From Yoonia ponticola (GTDB lineage: Bacteria > Pseudomonadota > Alphaproteobacteria > Rhodobacterales > Rhodobacteraceae), in the NCBI RefSeq assembly GCF_014199395.1, contig NZ_JACIJM010000005.1, positions 1-64,000 on the forward strand: DNA of 64,000 nucleotides, in the 5' to 3' direction. Numbering within the stretch: the first letter of the stretch is position 1; every line of letters starts with the position of its first letter. Shown piece after piece: positions 5,988-15,361 of this stretch. A program made the translations under genes and the position numbers. The notes beneath the pieces were generated by a model. It ran no database searches, was not told the origin of the DNA, and saw only the letters and a program-made list of their open reading frames with translations.

Positions 5988-7375
5988 GCTGTCATATGCC
6001 CTTCGGATTTCGCCCAAGCATAGGTTTCGTCTAGCGATTTCACAGCGCGGTCCATCAACGTGTCGATCTCGTCTTTCTTGATCACAAGCGGCGGCGAAAT
6101 GATCATGCGATCACCGACGTGGCGCATCACAAGGCCATTATCAAAGCAACGTGTCCGGCAATAATAGCCCAATGCACCCGATGTTTTGAACGCAGCGCGG
6201 CTTTCCTTGTGCGGCGTCATCGCGACGGATGCCATCATGCCGGAAATTGACGCTTGGCCGATCAGGGGGTGATCGGTCAGTGCTTCCCATTTCTCTTTGA
6301 GGTAGGGCGCAGTTTCATCGCGGACGGTGTCAACGATGCCTTCTTCCTCAAGAATACGCAGATTTTCCAAGGCAACAGCGGCCGAAACAGGGTGGCCGGA
6401 ATAGGTGTAGCCGTGGTTGAAATCGCCTGCGTTATTGATCACATCAGCGACCTCGTCACAGACCAGAGACCCGCCAATCGGCGCATAGCCAGACGACAAG
6501 CCCTTGGCGATTGTCATGATGTGCGGCTTGATGTTGTAGGTCGTAGAGCCGAACCAATTGCCGGTACGTCCAAAGCCGCAGATCACTTCGTCAGCGATCA
6601 GCAGGATGTCGTGGGCGTCGCAAATGCGCTGGATTTCAGGCCAGTAGGTTTCCGGCGGCACGATCACACCGCCAGCACCCTGCACGGGTTCGGCGATGAA
6701 CGCGGCGATTTTGTCTTCGCCGTAATGGTTGATCGCAGCCTCAAGCTGACGGGCGCGTTCAAGACCGAAGTCTTCGGGGGACATGTCACCGCCTTCGGCC
6801 CACCAGTTTGGCTGATCAATGTGGTGAATATCGGGAATCGGTAGCCCGCCTTGCTGGTGCATCGGGATCATCCCACCGAGGCTGGCACCCCCCAAGGTTG
6901 AACCGTGGTAGCCATTCTTGCGGCTGATGATGATTTTCTTTTCGGGCTGGCCCTTGGCGGACCAATAATGGCGGACCATGCGGATATTCGTGTCGTTGGC
7001 CTCTGACCCAGAGCCCGCGTAAAACACGTTGTTGAACCCTTCTGGTGCAAGCTCTGCCAGCTTCGCAGACAATGCGATCACCGGAACATGGGTCGTCATG
7101 AAAAACGTGTTGTAGTACGGCAATTCGCGCATTTGACGCGCAGCCGCTTCGGCCAATTCGTTGCGCCCATAGCCAATGTTTACACACCAAAGACCGGCCA
7201 TCGCATCCAGCAATGTCTTGCCCTCGCTGTCGGTCAACATCACGCCATCGGCGGATGTAATGACCCGCGCACCAGCCTTGGCCAACTCTGCGCCTGCGGT
7301 GAACGGATGCATGTGGTGCGCAGCATCAAGTGCCTGCAATTCTGCAGTCGGCATGTGGTTTGTTATTTTATTCAT
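5984..7375 (-). CDS. Class III aminotransferase, probable putrescine/omega-amine:pyruvate transaminase
   Basis: A 463-residue PLP enzyme. The PLP lysine is Lys291 in IMTIAKGLSSGYAPIGG, and Asp262 in LLIADEVICGFGR pairs with the pyridine nitrogen; GSGSEANDTNIRM (121-133) is the phosphate-binding segment. It resembles SpuC-type transaminases that convert putrescine to 4-aminobutanal with pyruvate as acceptor. The start MNKITN at 7375, behind AAGGATG, is preferred over a longer open frame to 7519 that would fill the divergent promoter region. Neighbours: amine oxidase gene directly downstream and a divergent polyamine-binding protein gene. Confidence 0.88.
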   Translation of the reverse strand: MNKITNHMPTAELQALDAAHHMHPFTAGAELAKAGARVITSADGVMLTDSEGKTLLDAMAGLWCVNIGYGRNELAEAAARQMRELPYYNTFFMTTHVPVIALSAKLAELAPEGFNNVFYAGSGSEANDTNIRMVRHYWSAKGQPEKKIIISRKNGYHGSTLGGASLGGMIPMHQQGGLPIPDIHHIDQPNWWAEGGDMSPEDFGLERARQLEAAINHYGEDKIAAFIAEPVQGAGGVIVPPETYWPEIQRICDAHDILLIADEVICGFGRTGNWFGSTTYNIKPHIMTIAKGLSSGYAPIGGSLVCDEVADVINNAGDFNHGYTYSGHPVSAAVALENLRILEEEGIVDTVRDETAPYLKEKWEALTDHPLIGQASISGMMASVAMTPHKESRAAFKTSGALGYYCRTRCFDNGLVMRHVGDRMIISPPLVIKKDEIDTLMDRAVKSLDETYAWAKSEGHMTA

Positions 7376-7479
7376 CAGATGCATCCTTTTTGGGCTGAGA
7401 TTTGCCATTTTGCGTTGTGTCGCGGTCTGAATGCGGTGCAGCAACGCGCTCTTGTATTGCATTGGCTTTGCGAAATTGA

Positions 7480-7496
7480 TCATATCGAGAATATGA
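7480..7496. promoter_or_regulatory. Inverted repeat in the divergent potF/aminotransferase promoter region
   Basis: TCATAT and ATATGA face each other around five bases, 39 bases upstream of the potF start, in the only intergenic space between the two divergent putrescine operons. It is a plausible operator for the nearby LacI-type regulator, but no consensus allows this to be tested by eye. Confidence 0.35.
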
Positions 7497-7534
7497 GGGC
7501 AAGAGACTCTCACTGACATCGACGGGAGATACCG

Positions 7535-8614
7535 ATGAAAAAGATTGCTTTGTTGCTGGCCACGACAACATTCGCCAGCGCTGCATTCGCCGAAGAAGTG
7601 CGGGTTTACAACTGGTCTGACTATATCGACGAAGACTTGCTGACCAAATTCGAAGAAGAAACAGGTATCGACCTGATTTATGACGTGTTTGATAGCAACG
7701 AAGTGCTTGAGACAAAAATGCTCGCAGGATCATCGGGTTACGATGTTGTGGTGCCGACTGGTGACTTCCTTCAGCGTCAAATTTCTGCGGGTGCGTTCCA
7801 GCCTCTCGATATGGATCAACTGCCAAATGCAGGCAATCTTTGGGACATTATCGAAGCGCGGACATCGCAGTACGATCCCGAAAACGCCTATTCAATCAAC
7901 TACATGTGGGGCACGACTGGCCTTGGCGTGAACGTCGCAAAGGTCGCTGAAGCCTTGGGTGAAGATGCTCCGATCAACTCGCTTGATCTGATTTTCAACC
8001 CTGAGAACATGGAAAAACTGTCCGCGTGTGGCGTGTATTTCCTTGATGCCCCGTCGGAAGTGATTCCTGCGGCATTGAACTACCTTGGTGAAGACCCGAA
8101 CAGCGAAGATCCTGATGCGATTGCCAAAGCCGAAGAGGTCCTGATGGGCGTGCGCCCGTACATCCAGAAGTTCCATTCGTCCGAGTATATCAACGCGCTT
8201 GCGAACGGCGAAGTTTGCGTGGCATTCGGTTGGTCTGGCGACATTTTGCAGGCGCGTGACCGCGCTGCCGAGGCCGACAATGGCGTCGAAATCGCGTATA
8301 ACGCTCCGACAGAAGGTGCGTTGATGTGGTTCGACCAAATGGCGATCCCGGTGGATGCGCCAAACACAGAAGCTGCGCACACGTTTCTGAACTTTATTCT
8401 TGATGCGCAGAACATGGCGGCAGCGTCGAATTACGTTTATTACGCAAACGGCAATCTGGCGTCACAAGAGTTCTTGATCGAGGATGTGATCGGGGATACT
8501 GCGATTTACCCGGACGCCGCGACGCTCGAAAATCTGTACACAAAGGCCCCTTACGACTCGCGTGTGCAGCGGACGATTACGCGTTTGTGGACCAAAATTA
8601 AGTCCGGAACCTAA
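7535..8614 (+). CDS. potF: Periplasmic polyamine-binding protein (PotF-like)
   Basis: A 359-residue extracellular binding protein with a clear signal peptide (MKKIALLLATTTFASAAFA, cleavage expected after Ala19). The mature protein begins EEVRVYNWSDYIDEDLLTKF, the characteristic opening of PotF/SpuD putrescine-binding proteins, where the Trp and Ser/Asp residues contact the ligand. It hands polyamine to the PotH-PotI permease. The ribosome site GGGAG precedes the ATG. It is the first gene of the potFGHI operon and is separated from the next gene by a GC-rich hairpin, which may keep its message more abundant. Confidence 0.93.
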   Translation: MKKIALLLATTTFASAAFAEEVRVYNWSDYIDEDLLTKFEEETGIDLIYDVFDSNEVLETKMLAGSSGYDVVVPTGDFLQRQISAGAFQPLDMDQLPNAGNLWDIIEARTSQYDPENAYSINYMWGTTGLGVNVAKVAEALGEDAPINSLDLIFNPENMEKLSACGVYFLDAPSEVIPAALNYLGEDPNSEDPDAIAKAEEVLMGVRPYIQKFHSSEYINALANGEVCVAFGWSGDILQARDRAAEADNGVEIAYNAPTEGALMWFDQMAIPVDAPNTEAAHTFLNFILDAQNMAAASNYVYYANGNLASQEFLIEDVIGDTAIYPDAATLENLYTKAPYDSRVQRTITRLWTKIKSGT

Positions 8615-8643
8615 ATCACTACACGTGCACAACACGTACACAA

Positions 8644-8672
8644 GGCGTGCACCGGATTCCCCGATGCACGCC
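8644..8672 (+). promoter_or_regulatory. Stem-loop between potF and potG
   Basis: GGCGTGCA (8644-8651) pairs perfectly with TGCACGCC (8665-8672) around a 13-base loop. No T tract follows. Hairpins in this position behind a binding-protein gene commonly protect the upstream message or partly terminate transcription. Confidence 0.55.
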
Positions 8673-8700
8673 GTTGAAACCCTAAAGTGAGACCCCACAT

Positions 8701-9828
8701 ATGGCGCAATCGCCACAAGACGTCTTTGCCCCTTGGGACGATGCGACTGAAAAGCCGCTGATCCGCTTTCGTAATGTGACGAAGAATTTTGGTGACTTTA
8801 CCGCCATTGATGACCTGACGCTGGATATCTACGCCAAAGAATTCTTTGCGCTGCTCGGTCCGTCTGGCTGTGGGAAAACGACCCTGATGCGGATGTTGGC
8901 CGGATTTGAAAAGCCGACGACAGGCACGATTGAGCTAGATGGAAAAGACATCGCAAACGTACCGCCGAACCAGCGCGCGGTGAATATGATGTTCCAATCC
9001 TACGCGCTGTTTCCACACCTTAGTGTCTATGAAAACATCGCTTTCGGGCTGAAGCGATCCGATATGGACAAGGCCGACATCCCCGCACGGGTTGACGAAA
9101 TGCTGCGCCTGACCCGTTTGCAGAAATTTGCGAAACGCAAGCCGCACCAGATTTCTGGCGGTCAACGGCAACGTGTTGCTTTGGCGCGGTCGTTGGCGAA
9201 AGCACCGAAATTATTGCTGCTGGACGAGCCGTTAGGTGCGCTTGATAAAAAGCTGCGCCATGAGACGCAGTTCGAATTGATGGATATCCAAGAAAAGACG
9301 GGCACGACCTTTGTCATCGTGACCCACGACCAAGAAGAAGCGATGACAGTCGCGTCTCGTGTTGCCGTTATGGACGCTGGTGTAATCGTTCAAGTTGCTA
9401 CGCCAGACCGGATTTATGAAACGCCTAATTCCGTCTATGTCGCTGATTTCATTGGTGAAGTGAATCTTATCGAAGGTCATGCTGCGGTTGATAATGGGGT
9501 CGCAACGATCAGTTGGGCTGAAGGACAACCACCGATTACAGCCAAAACTGATCTGACAGCTGACACGCAATGCACCTATGCTGTGCGCCCCGAGAAAATC
9601 ACGATCACGCAACATGAACCACAGGATCGTCCGAACAAGATCAAAGGGGCGGTGTTGGATATCGCCTATCTGGGGAACATTTCGACCTATCACGTTGAAC
9701 TGCCTGATGGGAAAGTCATCAAAGCCCAAACCGCCAATGATCGCCGCATCGCGCGTCGTAGTTTCACATGGGAAGACACCGTTTGGCTGTCATGGACCGA
9801 CACCGCTGGTGTCGTGTTGACCGCGTAA
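8701..9828 (+). CDS. potG: Polyamine ABC transporter ATP-binding protein (PotG/PotA)
   Basis: A 375-residue ABC ATPase that powers polyamine import. Visible motifs are Walker A (LGPSGCGKTTLMRML), the Q-loop in MFQSYALFPHLSV, the signature ISGGQRQRVALARSL, Walker B plus D-loop (LLLLDEPLGALDKK) and the switch histidine in IVTHDQEEA. The C-terminal third is the TOBE regulatory domain typical of PotA/PotG. It ends one base before the permease gene, consistent with one operon. Confidence 0.93.
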   Translation: MAQSPQDVFAPWDDATEKPLIRFRNVTKNFGDFTAIDDLTLDIYAKEFFALLGPSGCGKTTLMRMLAGFEKPTTGTIELDGKDIANVPPNQRAVNMMFQSYALFPHLSVYENIAFGLKRSDMDKADIPARVDEMLRLTRLQKFAKRKPHQISGGQRQRVALARSLAKAPKLLLLDEPLGALDKKLRHETQFELMDIQEKTGTTFVIVTHDQEEAMTVASRVAVMDAGVIVQVATPDRIYETPNSVYVADFIGEVNLIEGHAAVDNGVATISWAEGQPPITAKTDLTADTQCTYAVRPEKITITQHEPQDRPNKIKGAVLDIAYLGNISTYHVELPDGKVIKAQTANDRRIARRSFTWEDTVWLSWTDTAGVVLTA

Positions 9829-9829
9829 G

Positions 9830-10720
9830 ATGCGCCGCTTTACCCTCATCGCGATACCGTATCTGTGGTTGTTTGCACTGTTTGTGGTGCCTTTCCTGAT
9901 CGTTGTTCGCATTAGTTTCTCTTACTATGAATTATCGATTCCGCCTTACGGTCCGCAGCTAGACCTTTCGACCGGATGGGACGGGGTGAAGGCGTTTTTT
10001 GCCGAACTTAACTGGGATAACTACGCCTTTCTGACGGGTGATGATCTATATTGGAAAGCGTATCTCTCAAGTTTGAAGATTGCGTTAATCGCTACATTTT
10101 TGACGCTTTTAGTAGGGTTTCCAATCGCTTACGCGATGGCAAAGGCCGCGGAAGAATGGCGCCCGATGCTGATGATGTTGATCATTTTGCCATTCTGGAC
10201 GTCGTTTTTGATTCGCGTTTATGCGTGGATCGGCATTTTGGGAACTGAAGGATATCTTAACCAATTGATGTTAGGAATCGGTCTGATCGATGCGCCTCTG
10301 ACGATCTTAAACACGAATGTTGCCGTCTATATCGGCATCGTTTACACGTATTTGCCGTTCATGGTGCTGCCGATTTACGCGGCGCTGGAAAAGATGGACG
10401 ACAGCCTGCTTGAAGCGGCAGAAGACCTTGGTTGTACGCGCACCCAAGCATTCTGGCTCGTCACCGCGCCTCTGGCGAAATCCGGCATTATCGCTGGCTG
10501 TTTTCTGGTGTTCATCCCGTCGCTGGGCGAATTTGTCATCCCATCGTTGCTAGGTGGATCTGATACCTTGATGATCGGGAAAGTACTGTGGGAGGAATTT
10601 TTCTCGAACCGTGATTGGCCAGTGGCGTCGACGGTTGCAGTGATCTTGTTGTTGATCTTGATCATCCCGATCATTCTGTTCCAACGCAACGAGCAAAAAC
10701 AGCGGGAGACTGACGGATGA
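9830..10720 (+). CDS. potH: Polyamine ABC transporter permease PotH/PotB
   Basis: A 296-residue inner-membrane permease with about six hydrophobic segments, the first at residues 6-28 (IAIPYLWLFALFVVPFLIVV). The EAA loop that docks the ATPase is at EAAEDLGCTRTQAFWLVTAPL. It forms the translocation channel with the next gene product. It starts directly after the potG stop and its own stop overlaps the potI start (ATGA), showing tight coupling. No unusual features are seen. Confidence 0.93.
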   Translation: MRRFTLIAIPYLWLFALFVVPFLIVVRISFSYYELSIPPYGPQLDLSTGWDGVKAFFAELNWDNYAFLTGDDLYWKAYLSSLKIALIATFLTLLVGFPIAYAMAKAAEEWRPMLMMLIILPFWTSFLIRVYAWIGILGTEGYLNQLMLGIGLIDAPLTILNTNVAVYIGIVYTYLPFMVLPIYAALEKMDDSLLEAAEDLGCTRTQAFWLVTAPLAKSGIIAGCFLVFIPSLGEFVIPSLLGGSDTLMIGKVLWEEFFSNRDWPVASTVAVILLLILIIPIILFQRNEQKQRETDG

Positions 10721-11532
10721 GGCGCTTTAGCTGGTTCAATGCGACGTCGCTGACTGTCGGTTTTGTGTTCCTATATTTGCCGATGATCATTCTGGTGATC
10801 TATAGCTTTAACGAAAGCCGACTTGTCACGGTTTGGGCCGGATTTTCGACAAAGTGGTACGCGGAATTAATGCAAAACACCGCATTTTTGGATGCGGCTT
10901 GGGTGACGGTGAAGGTCGGGTTCTGGTCGTCCACATTGGCGACAATTCTCGGCACGATGGCTGCCTATGTGATGGTGCGCGGCGGTCGGTTTTTTGGGCG
11001 CACGTTGTTTTCAGGGATGGTCTATGCACCGTTAGTCATGCCTGAAGTCATCACCGGATTATCGTTGCTTTTGTTCTTTATTGCCATCGACTTAGACCGT
11101 GGTGTGTTGACAATTGTATTGGCCCATACGACGTTTTCGATGTGCTACGTTTCTGTCGTGGTCTCGTCCCGTTTGGTAAGCTTTGACAAGTCGTTGGAAG
11201 AGGCTGCGCTCGACCTTGGTTGCACCCCGTTTGACGCATTCCGATCGGTCACGCTGCCGATTATCGCGCCATCGGTGATCGCGGGATGGTTGCTGGCGTT
11301 TACCTTGTCGCTAGACGATCTGGTGATCGCGTCGTTCGCGTCAGGGCCATCGTCAACGACGCTGCCGATTAAGATTTTCTCGGCTGTTCGGCTTGGTGTG
11401 ACGCCTGAAATTAACGCGCTATCAACCATAATGATCGGGATCGTCACCGTCGGCGTGATCACCGCATCTTTGGTCATGAAGCGCAATGTCGCCCGCCAAA
11501 AGGCGGACGAACTTCGGGCTGCACAGGGTTAG
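10717..11532 (+). CDS. potI: Polyamine ABC transporter permease PotI/PotC
   Basis: A 271-residue inner-membrane permease of the PotC/PotI type. It opens with a hydrophobic helix (VGFVFLYLPMIILVIYSFNE) followed by the ESR...W segment common to the family, and carries an EAA loop (LEEAALDLGCTPFDAFRSVTLP). It pairs with PotH in the putrescine importer. Its TAG stop overlaps the stop of the convergent peptide-transporter ATPase gene by a few bases, leaving no room for a terminator between the two operons. Confidence 0.93.
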   Translation: MRRFSWFNATSLTVGFVFLYLPMIILVIYSFNESRLVTVWAGFSTKWYAELMQNTAFLDAAWVTVKVGFWSSTLATILGTMAAYVMVRGGRFFGRTLFSGMVYAPLVMPEVITGLSLLLFFIAIDLDRGVLTIVLAHTTFSMCYVSVVVSSRLVSFDKSLEEAALDLGCTPFDAFRSVTLPIIAPSVIAGWLLAFTLSLDDLVIASFASGPSSTTLPIKIFSAVRLGVTPEINALSTIMIGIVTVGVITASLVMKRNVARQKADELRAAQG

Positions 11533-12485
11533 TTTTCAGGGAAAAAGCAGGCTGCCGCGTGGGCGTCCGCAGATAGTTCTGGGCGCTCGGAACGGCATTT
11601 ATCTTGGACTTTCCAGCAGCGTGGTGCGAACGGACAACCATCAGGCACGGCAAGCGGCGAAGGCAATTCGCCCGACAGTTTGATCCGTTCTTTGGGCGCT
11701 TTCGGGTCTGCCTGCGGCGTCGCGGATAGCAACGCTTTGGTGTAGGGATGTTTGGCGCCGGCGAAAACCGCGTCTTTTGATCCGCGTTCGACCGCACGTC
11801 CGAGGTACATCACGATGACGTCGTCAGAGATGTGTTTGACGACGCTGAGATCGTGGGAAATGAACAAATAGGCGAGGTTCAGGCGTTCTTGGAGGTCAAT
11901 GAGCAGATTGAGGACCGCGGATTGGATCGACAGGTCCAAAGCGGACACCGGTTCATCTAATACTAACACTTTTGGGTCTAACATGAGCGCACGCGCAATC
12001 GCGATGCGCTGACGTTGCCCGCCAGAGAACATGTGCGGGTAGCGATCGTAATGTTCAGGGCGCAGACCGACGAGTTTGATCATCTCGCGGGCTTTTGCTT
12101 CACGCTCGGCTCGGGACATCTCGGGTCGGTTAATGACGAGCGGTTCCTCTAGGATCTGCGCGATCCGTTGGCGTGGATTCAGCGATCCGTAGGGGTCTTG
12201 GAATACAATTTGAATGGAACTGCGCAAGGAGGCCCAGTTTTCTGGCAACACAGTCTTACCGTCGATGGCGAACGACCCGGAAGTCGGTTCTTCGATCATG
12301 GTGACAAGGCGGGCAAGGGTGGATTTGCCACAGCCACTTTCGCCAACCACGGCAAGCGTTTTGCCAGGGAAAAGCGCAAAATCGATACCGCCGACGGCCT
12401 TGAGGGTCTTTGGCTTGCTGAAGATGCCGCCGCCGACTTCATAATGCCGCGCGAGCGCGGTTGCAGTCATAATAGGGGCGGTCAT
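11529..12485 (-). CDS. dppF: Peptide ABC transporter ATP-binding protein (DppF/OppF-like)
   Basis: A 318-residue ABC ATPase, last gene of the peptide importer operon. Walker A is VVGESGCGKSTLARLV, the signature is MFSGGQRQRIAIARAL and Walker B is KVLVLDEPVSALDLS. The C-terminal oligopeptide-transporter domain has the Cys-rich segment CPFAPRCWKVQDKC, which binds an iron-sulfur cluster in some DppD/DppF homologues. It overlaps the dppD stop at its start and the convergent potI stop at its end. The substrate is a peptide or opine-like compound by family; the exact one is unknown. Confidence 0.9.
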   Translation of the reverse strand: MTAPIMTATALARHYEVGGGIFSKPKTLKAVGGIDFALFPGKTLAVVGESGCGKSTLARLVTMIEEPTSGSFAIDGKTVLPENWASLRSSIQIVFQDPYGSLNPRQRIAQILEEPLVINRPEMSRAEREAKAREMIKLVGLRPEHYDRYPHMFSGGQRQRIAIARALMLDPKVLVLDEPVSALDLSIQSAVLNLLIDLQERLNLAYLFISHDLSVVKHISDDVIVMYLGRAVERGSKDAVFAGAKHPYTKALLSATPQADPKAPKERIKLSGELPSPLAVPDGCPFAPRCWKVQDKCRSERPELSADAHAAACFFPEN

Positions 12486-13459
12486 GATGCTTGCCTCTGG
12501 TCTGTGTTGAGCGGATAAAAACAGCGGGCGCGGCCCAATGCGTCTGATTGCGGTGCAGGGGATTCAGCTTTGCATTTGGCGTCAGCGAATTTGCAGCGTG
12601 GCGAGAAAAGACATCCGGCGGGCCGATCAAATTGACCGGGAACAACGCCGGGAATTGTCGGAAGGCGCTTTTCCGTTGCACGTTCGGGCAGCGCATCAAG
12701 TAGCGCATTTGTGTAGGGATGATGCGGTTCGTCGAATAGCGGCACGACCCGTTGTTCTTCGATCTTTTGGCCTGCGTATTGCACGCTAACTCGTTCCGCC
12801 GTTTCGGCCACGACGCCCATGTCATGTGTAATCAGCACAAGGCCCATGCCGGTTTCGTCGCGTAGCGAGGCGAGCAGGTCGAGAATTTGTGCTTGGATCG
12901 TGACGTCCAAAGCTGTCGTCGGTTCGTCCGCGATCAGCAGCTTGGGTTTACACGCGATTGCCATTGCGATCATCACACGTTGGTTCATGCCGCCGGACAT
13001 TTGGTGTGGAAAGGCGGACAGACGCCGTTCTGGATCGGGAATACCGACTTGTTCGAACAGTTCAATCGCACGGGCGTGTCGCTGTTTACGGTTCAGGCCG
13101 AGGTGGACGCGCAGTGATTCCTTAATCTGCCACCCGACTGGAAAGCATGGATTAAGCGACGACATCGGTTCTTGGAATATCATCGCAAGGTCGTTGCCAA
13201 CAATCTTACGCCGTGCCTTTGTGTTCATTGTCAGCAGGTTGTGACCGTCGAAAGTCATCTCGTCGGCTGTGACAGTCGCGGTCCACGGCAGAAGGCCCAT
13301 CATGGCGAGCATGGACACGGATTTACCCGACCCGCTTTCCCCGACAATAGCGAGAATTTCACCTGTATCGACGTCTTGGTCTACTTGATCGACGGCCCGG
13401 AATTTACCGGAAGCTGTCGCGAAATCGACCGAAAGGTTACGGATGCGTAAAAGTGACAT
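12482..13459 (-). CDS. dppD: Peptide ABC transporter ATP-binding protein (DppD/OppD-like)
   Basis: A 325-residue ABC ATPase that works as a heterodimer with the DppF-like subunit. Walker A is VGESGSGKSVSMLAMMGLL, the signature is QMSGGMNQRVMIAMAI, and Walker B is KLLIADEPTTALDVT, where the second acidic residue (Glu) is intact. The C-terminal domain has a CLFSPRCKFADAKC segment. It begins two bases after the dppC stop region and overlaps the dppF start (ATGA), so the four transporter genes are tightly linked. Confidence 0.9.
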   Translation of the reverse strand: MSLLRIRNLSVDFATASGKFRAVDQVDQDVDTGEILAIVGESGSGKSVSMLAMMGLLPWTATVTADEMTFDGHNLLTMNTKARRKIVGNDLAMIFQEPMSSLNPCFPVGWQIKESLRVHLGLNRKQRHARAIELFEQVGIPDPERRLSAFPHQMSGGMNQRVMIAMAIACKPKLLIADEPTTALDVTIQAQILDLLASLRDETGMGLVLITHDMGVVAETAERVSVQYAGQKIEEQRVVPLFDEPHHPYTNALLDALPERATEKRLPTIPGVVPGQFDRPAGCLFSPRCKFADAKCKAESPAPQSDALGRARCFYPLNTDQRQAS

Positions 13460-13460
13460 A

Positions 13461-14354
13461 TCAGCTCCGTTTCAGTTTGGGATCAAGCGCGTCGCGTAGC
13501 CCGTCGCCCATCAGGTTGATCGCCAAAACGGTGACAAGGATCGCGATGCCTGGGAAGGTGACGACCCACCATGCGCGCAAGATAAATTCCCGCGCTTCGG
13601 CGAGCATTGTGCCCCATTCTGGGGTTGGCGGCTGTGCGCCCATGCCAAGGAACCCGAGGGCGGCGGCGTCCAAAATCGCGGTTGAAAACGACAGTGCTGC
13701 TTGCACGATAATTGGTGCGAGGCAGTTCGGCAGGACCGTGATGAACATCAACCGTGCTTTACTTGCGCCTGCGACGCGGGCCGATGTGACGTAGTCTTTT
13801 TGCCGTTCAGCGAGAACACTTGCACGGGTCAAACGCACGTAATGTGGCTGTAGAACGATGGCGATCGCGATCATCGCATTGGTTAACGATGGCCCCAAAA
13901 TGGCGACGAGAACCAGCGCCAAGAGCAGGGATGGAAACGCGAGGATGATGTCCATGATGCGCATGATAATCGTGTCGAGCCACTTGGGTGCGAAACCGGA
14001 CAGCAGGCCTAGGATGATCCCACCAGATGCCGCGATTGAGACCACAACGATGCCGACAAAGAACGAATACCGTGCCCCGACGATAAGCCGCGACAGCATA
14101 TCGCGGCCCAGTGGATCGGTGCCTAAAAGGTAGCTAGAGTTGCCACCTTCCTGCCAGAATGGCGGAAGAAGCGCGAATTCACGGTATTGTGCGGTGGGGT
14201 CATGCGGTGCAATCCACGGTCCGAAAAGTGCCACAAATGCAAAAGCCGCGAAGATCCAAAGACCGATAACGGCACCACGATTTTCGCGAAAATAGAACCA
14301 GAATTCACTGAGGCGACCAGGGCGGGTGCTTGTTTCTGCTGAAGTATCGGTCAT
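13461..14354 (-). CDS. dppC: Peptide ABC transporter permease (DppC-like)
   Basis: A 297-residue inner-membrane permease. An N-terminal cytoplasmic stretch precedes the first helix (GAVIGLWIFAAFAFVALFGP); the DppC hallmark LLGTDPLGRDMLSRLIVGAR follows near residues 96-115. Further helices are spread to the C-terminus, and the docking loop is around VTSARVAGASKARLMFITVLPN. It pairs with DppB. Its ATG overlaps the last base of the dppB stop. Confidence 0.92.
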   Translation of the reverse strand: MTDTSAETSTRPGRLSEFWFYFRENRGAVIGLWIFAAFAFVALFGPWIAPHDPTAQYREFALLPPFWQEGGNSSYLLGTDPLGRDMLSRLIVGARYSFFVGIVVVSIAASGGIILGLLSGFAPKWLDTIIMRIMDIILAFPSLLLALVLVAILGPSLTNAMIAIAIVLQPHYVRLTRASVLAERQKDYVTSARVAGASKARLMFITVLPNCLAPIIVQAALSFSTAILDAAALGFLGMGAQPPTPEWGTMLAEAREFILRAWWVVTFPGIAILVTVLAINLMGDGLRDALDPKLKRS

Positions 14355-15361
14355 CAGCGCTTCCTGATTTTAGGGTTGATGACACCGTAAAGCATATCAA
14401 CAGTAAGGTTAACGACCATGACCATAACGGCGATCAGCAACAGGCCGCCTTGCACGACCGGATAGTCGCGGCGGAAGATGCTATCGACCATCCATTTGCC
14501 AATGCCGGGCCACGAGAAAATCGTTTCGGTCAGGATCGCGCCCGCGAGTAATGTACCGACAGATAGGCCGATGACTGTGATCACGGGGATCAGTGCGTTA
14601 CGCAGCGCATGGATGCCGTTGATGCGTCCAGTGGATAGGCCCTTGGCGCGGGCTGTGCGAATGTAGTCTTCGCCCAAGACCTCAAGCATCGCTGATCGGG
14701 TTTGCCGCGCGATGACTGCGAGGGGGATCGTGCCGAGGACGATGGTCGGTAGGATCAGGTGACGTACCGCTGATTTGAATGCCCCGGATTGACCCGATGC
14801 GAGGCTGTCGATCAGCATGAAACCGGTGGGGTCGGGGAAGTAGTAGAGCAGGTCGATGCGGCCTGAAACCGGTGTCCACTGAAGGTTGCCCGAGAACACA
14901 ATGATCAGCAGCAAAGCCCACCAGAATATGGGCATTGAGTACCCGATGAGGGCTGTGGACATCAGTGCGCGGTCGAAGAATTTACCACGATTTACCGCCG
15001 CGATCACGCCAGCAGGTAGGCCGAGTGCGAGCGCGAAAAGCATGGCGCAGATCGATAGTTCGAGGGTCGCGGGAAAGAGCGCGAAAAACTCGTCCCAGAC
15101 GGGGCGCTTTGTGACAAATGAATTGCCGAGATCGCCCTGCACAACGCCGGTCAGGTAGTCCCAGAATTGTTTGTAGAGCGGTTGATCAAATCCGTATTGC
15201 GCAGACAATTCGGCATAGCGTGCGTCGGACATGCCGCGTTCGCCGGCCATCACGATGATCGGATCGCCCGGCAAGACGCGGATAAATCCGAAAGAAATTA
15301 ACGTTACGCCAACGAATGTCGGTATAAATGTCAGGATGCGGCTGAGGATATAATTTAACAC
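14354..15361 (-). CDS. dppB: Peptide ABC transporter permease (DppB-like)
   Basis: A 335-residue permease. The first helix (ILTFIPTFVGVTLISFGFIR) and the following RVLPGDPIIVMAGERG segment are the standard DppB opening; the docking loop is at LGEDYIRTARAKGLSTGRIN. It forms the channel with DppC. Its start overlaps the stop of the M24 peptidase gene, placing the peptidase inside the transporter operon. Confidence 0.93.
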   Translation of the reverse strand: MLNYILSRILTFIPTFVGVTLISFGFIRVLPGDPIIVMAGERGMSDARYAELSAQYGFDQPLYKQFWDYLTGVVQGDLGNSFVTKRPVWDEFFALFPATLELSICAMLFALALGLPAGVIAAVNRGKFFDRALMSTALIGYSMPIFWWALLLIIVFSGNLQWTPVSGRIDLLYYFPDPTGFMLIDSLASGQSGAFKSAVRHLILPTIVLGTIPLAVIARQTRSAMLEVLGEDYIRTARAKGLSTGRINGIHALRNALIPVITVIGLSVGTLLAGAILTETIFSWPGIGKWMVDSIFRRDYPVVQGGLLLIAVMVMVVNLTVDMLYGVINPKIRKR

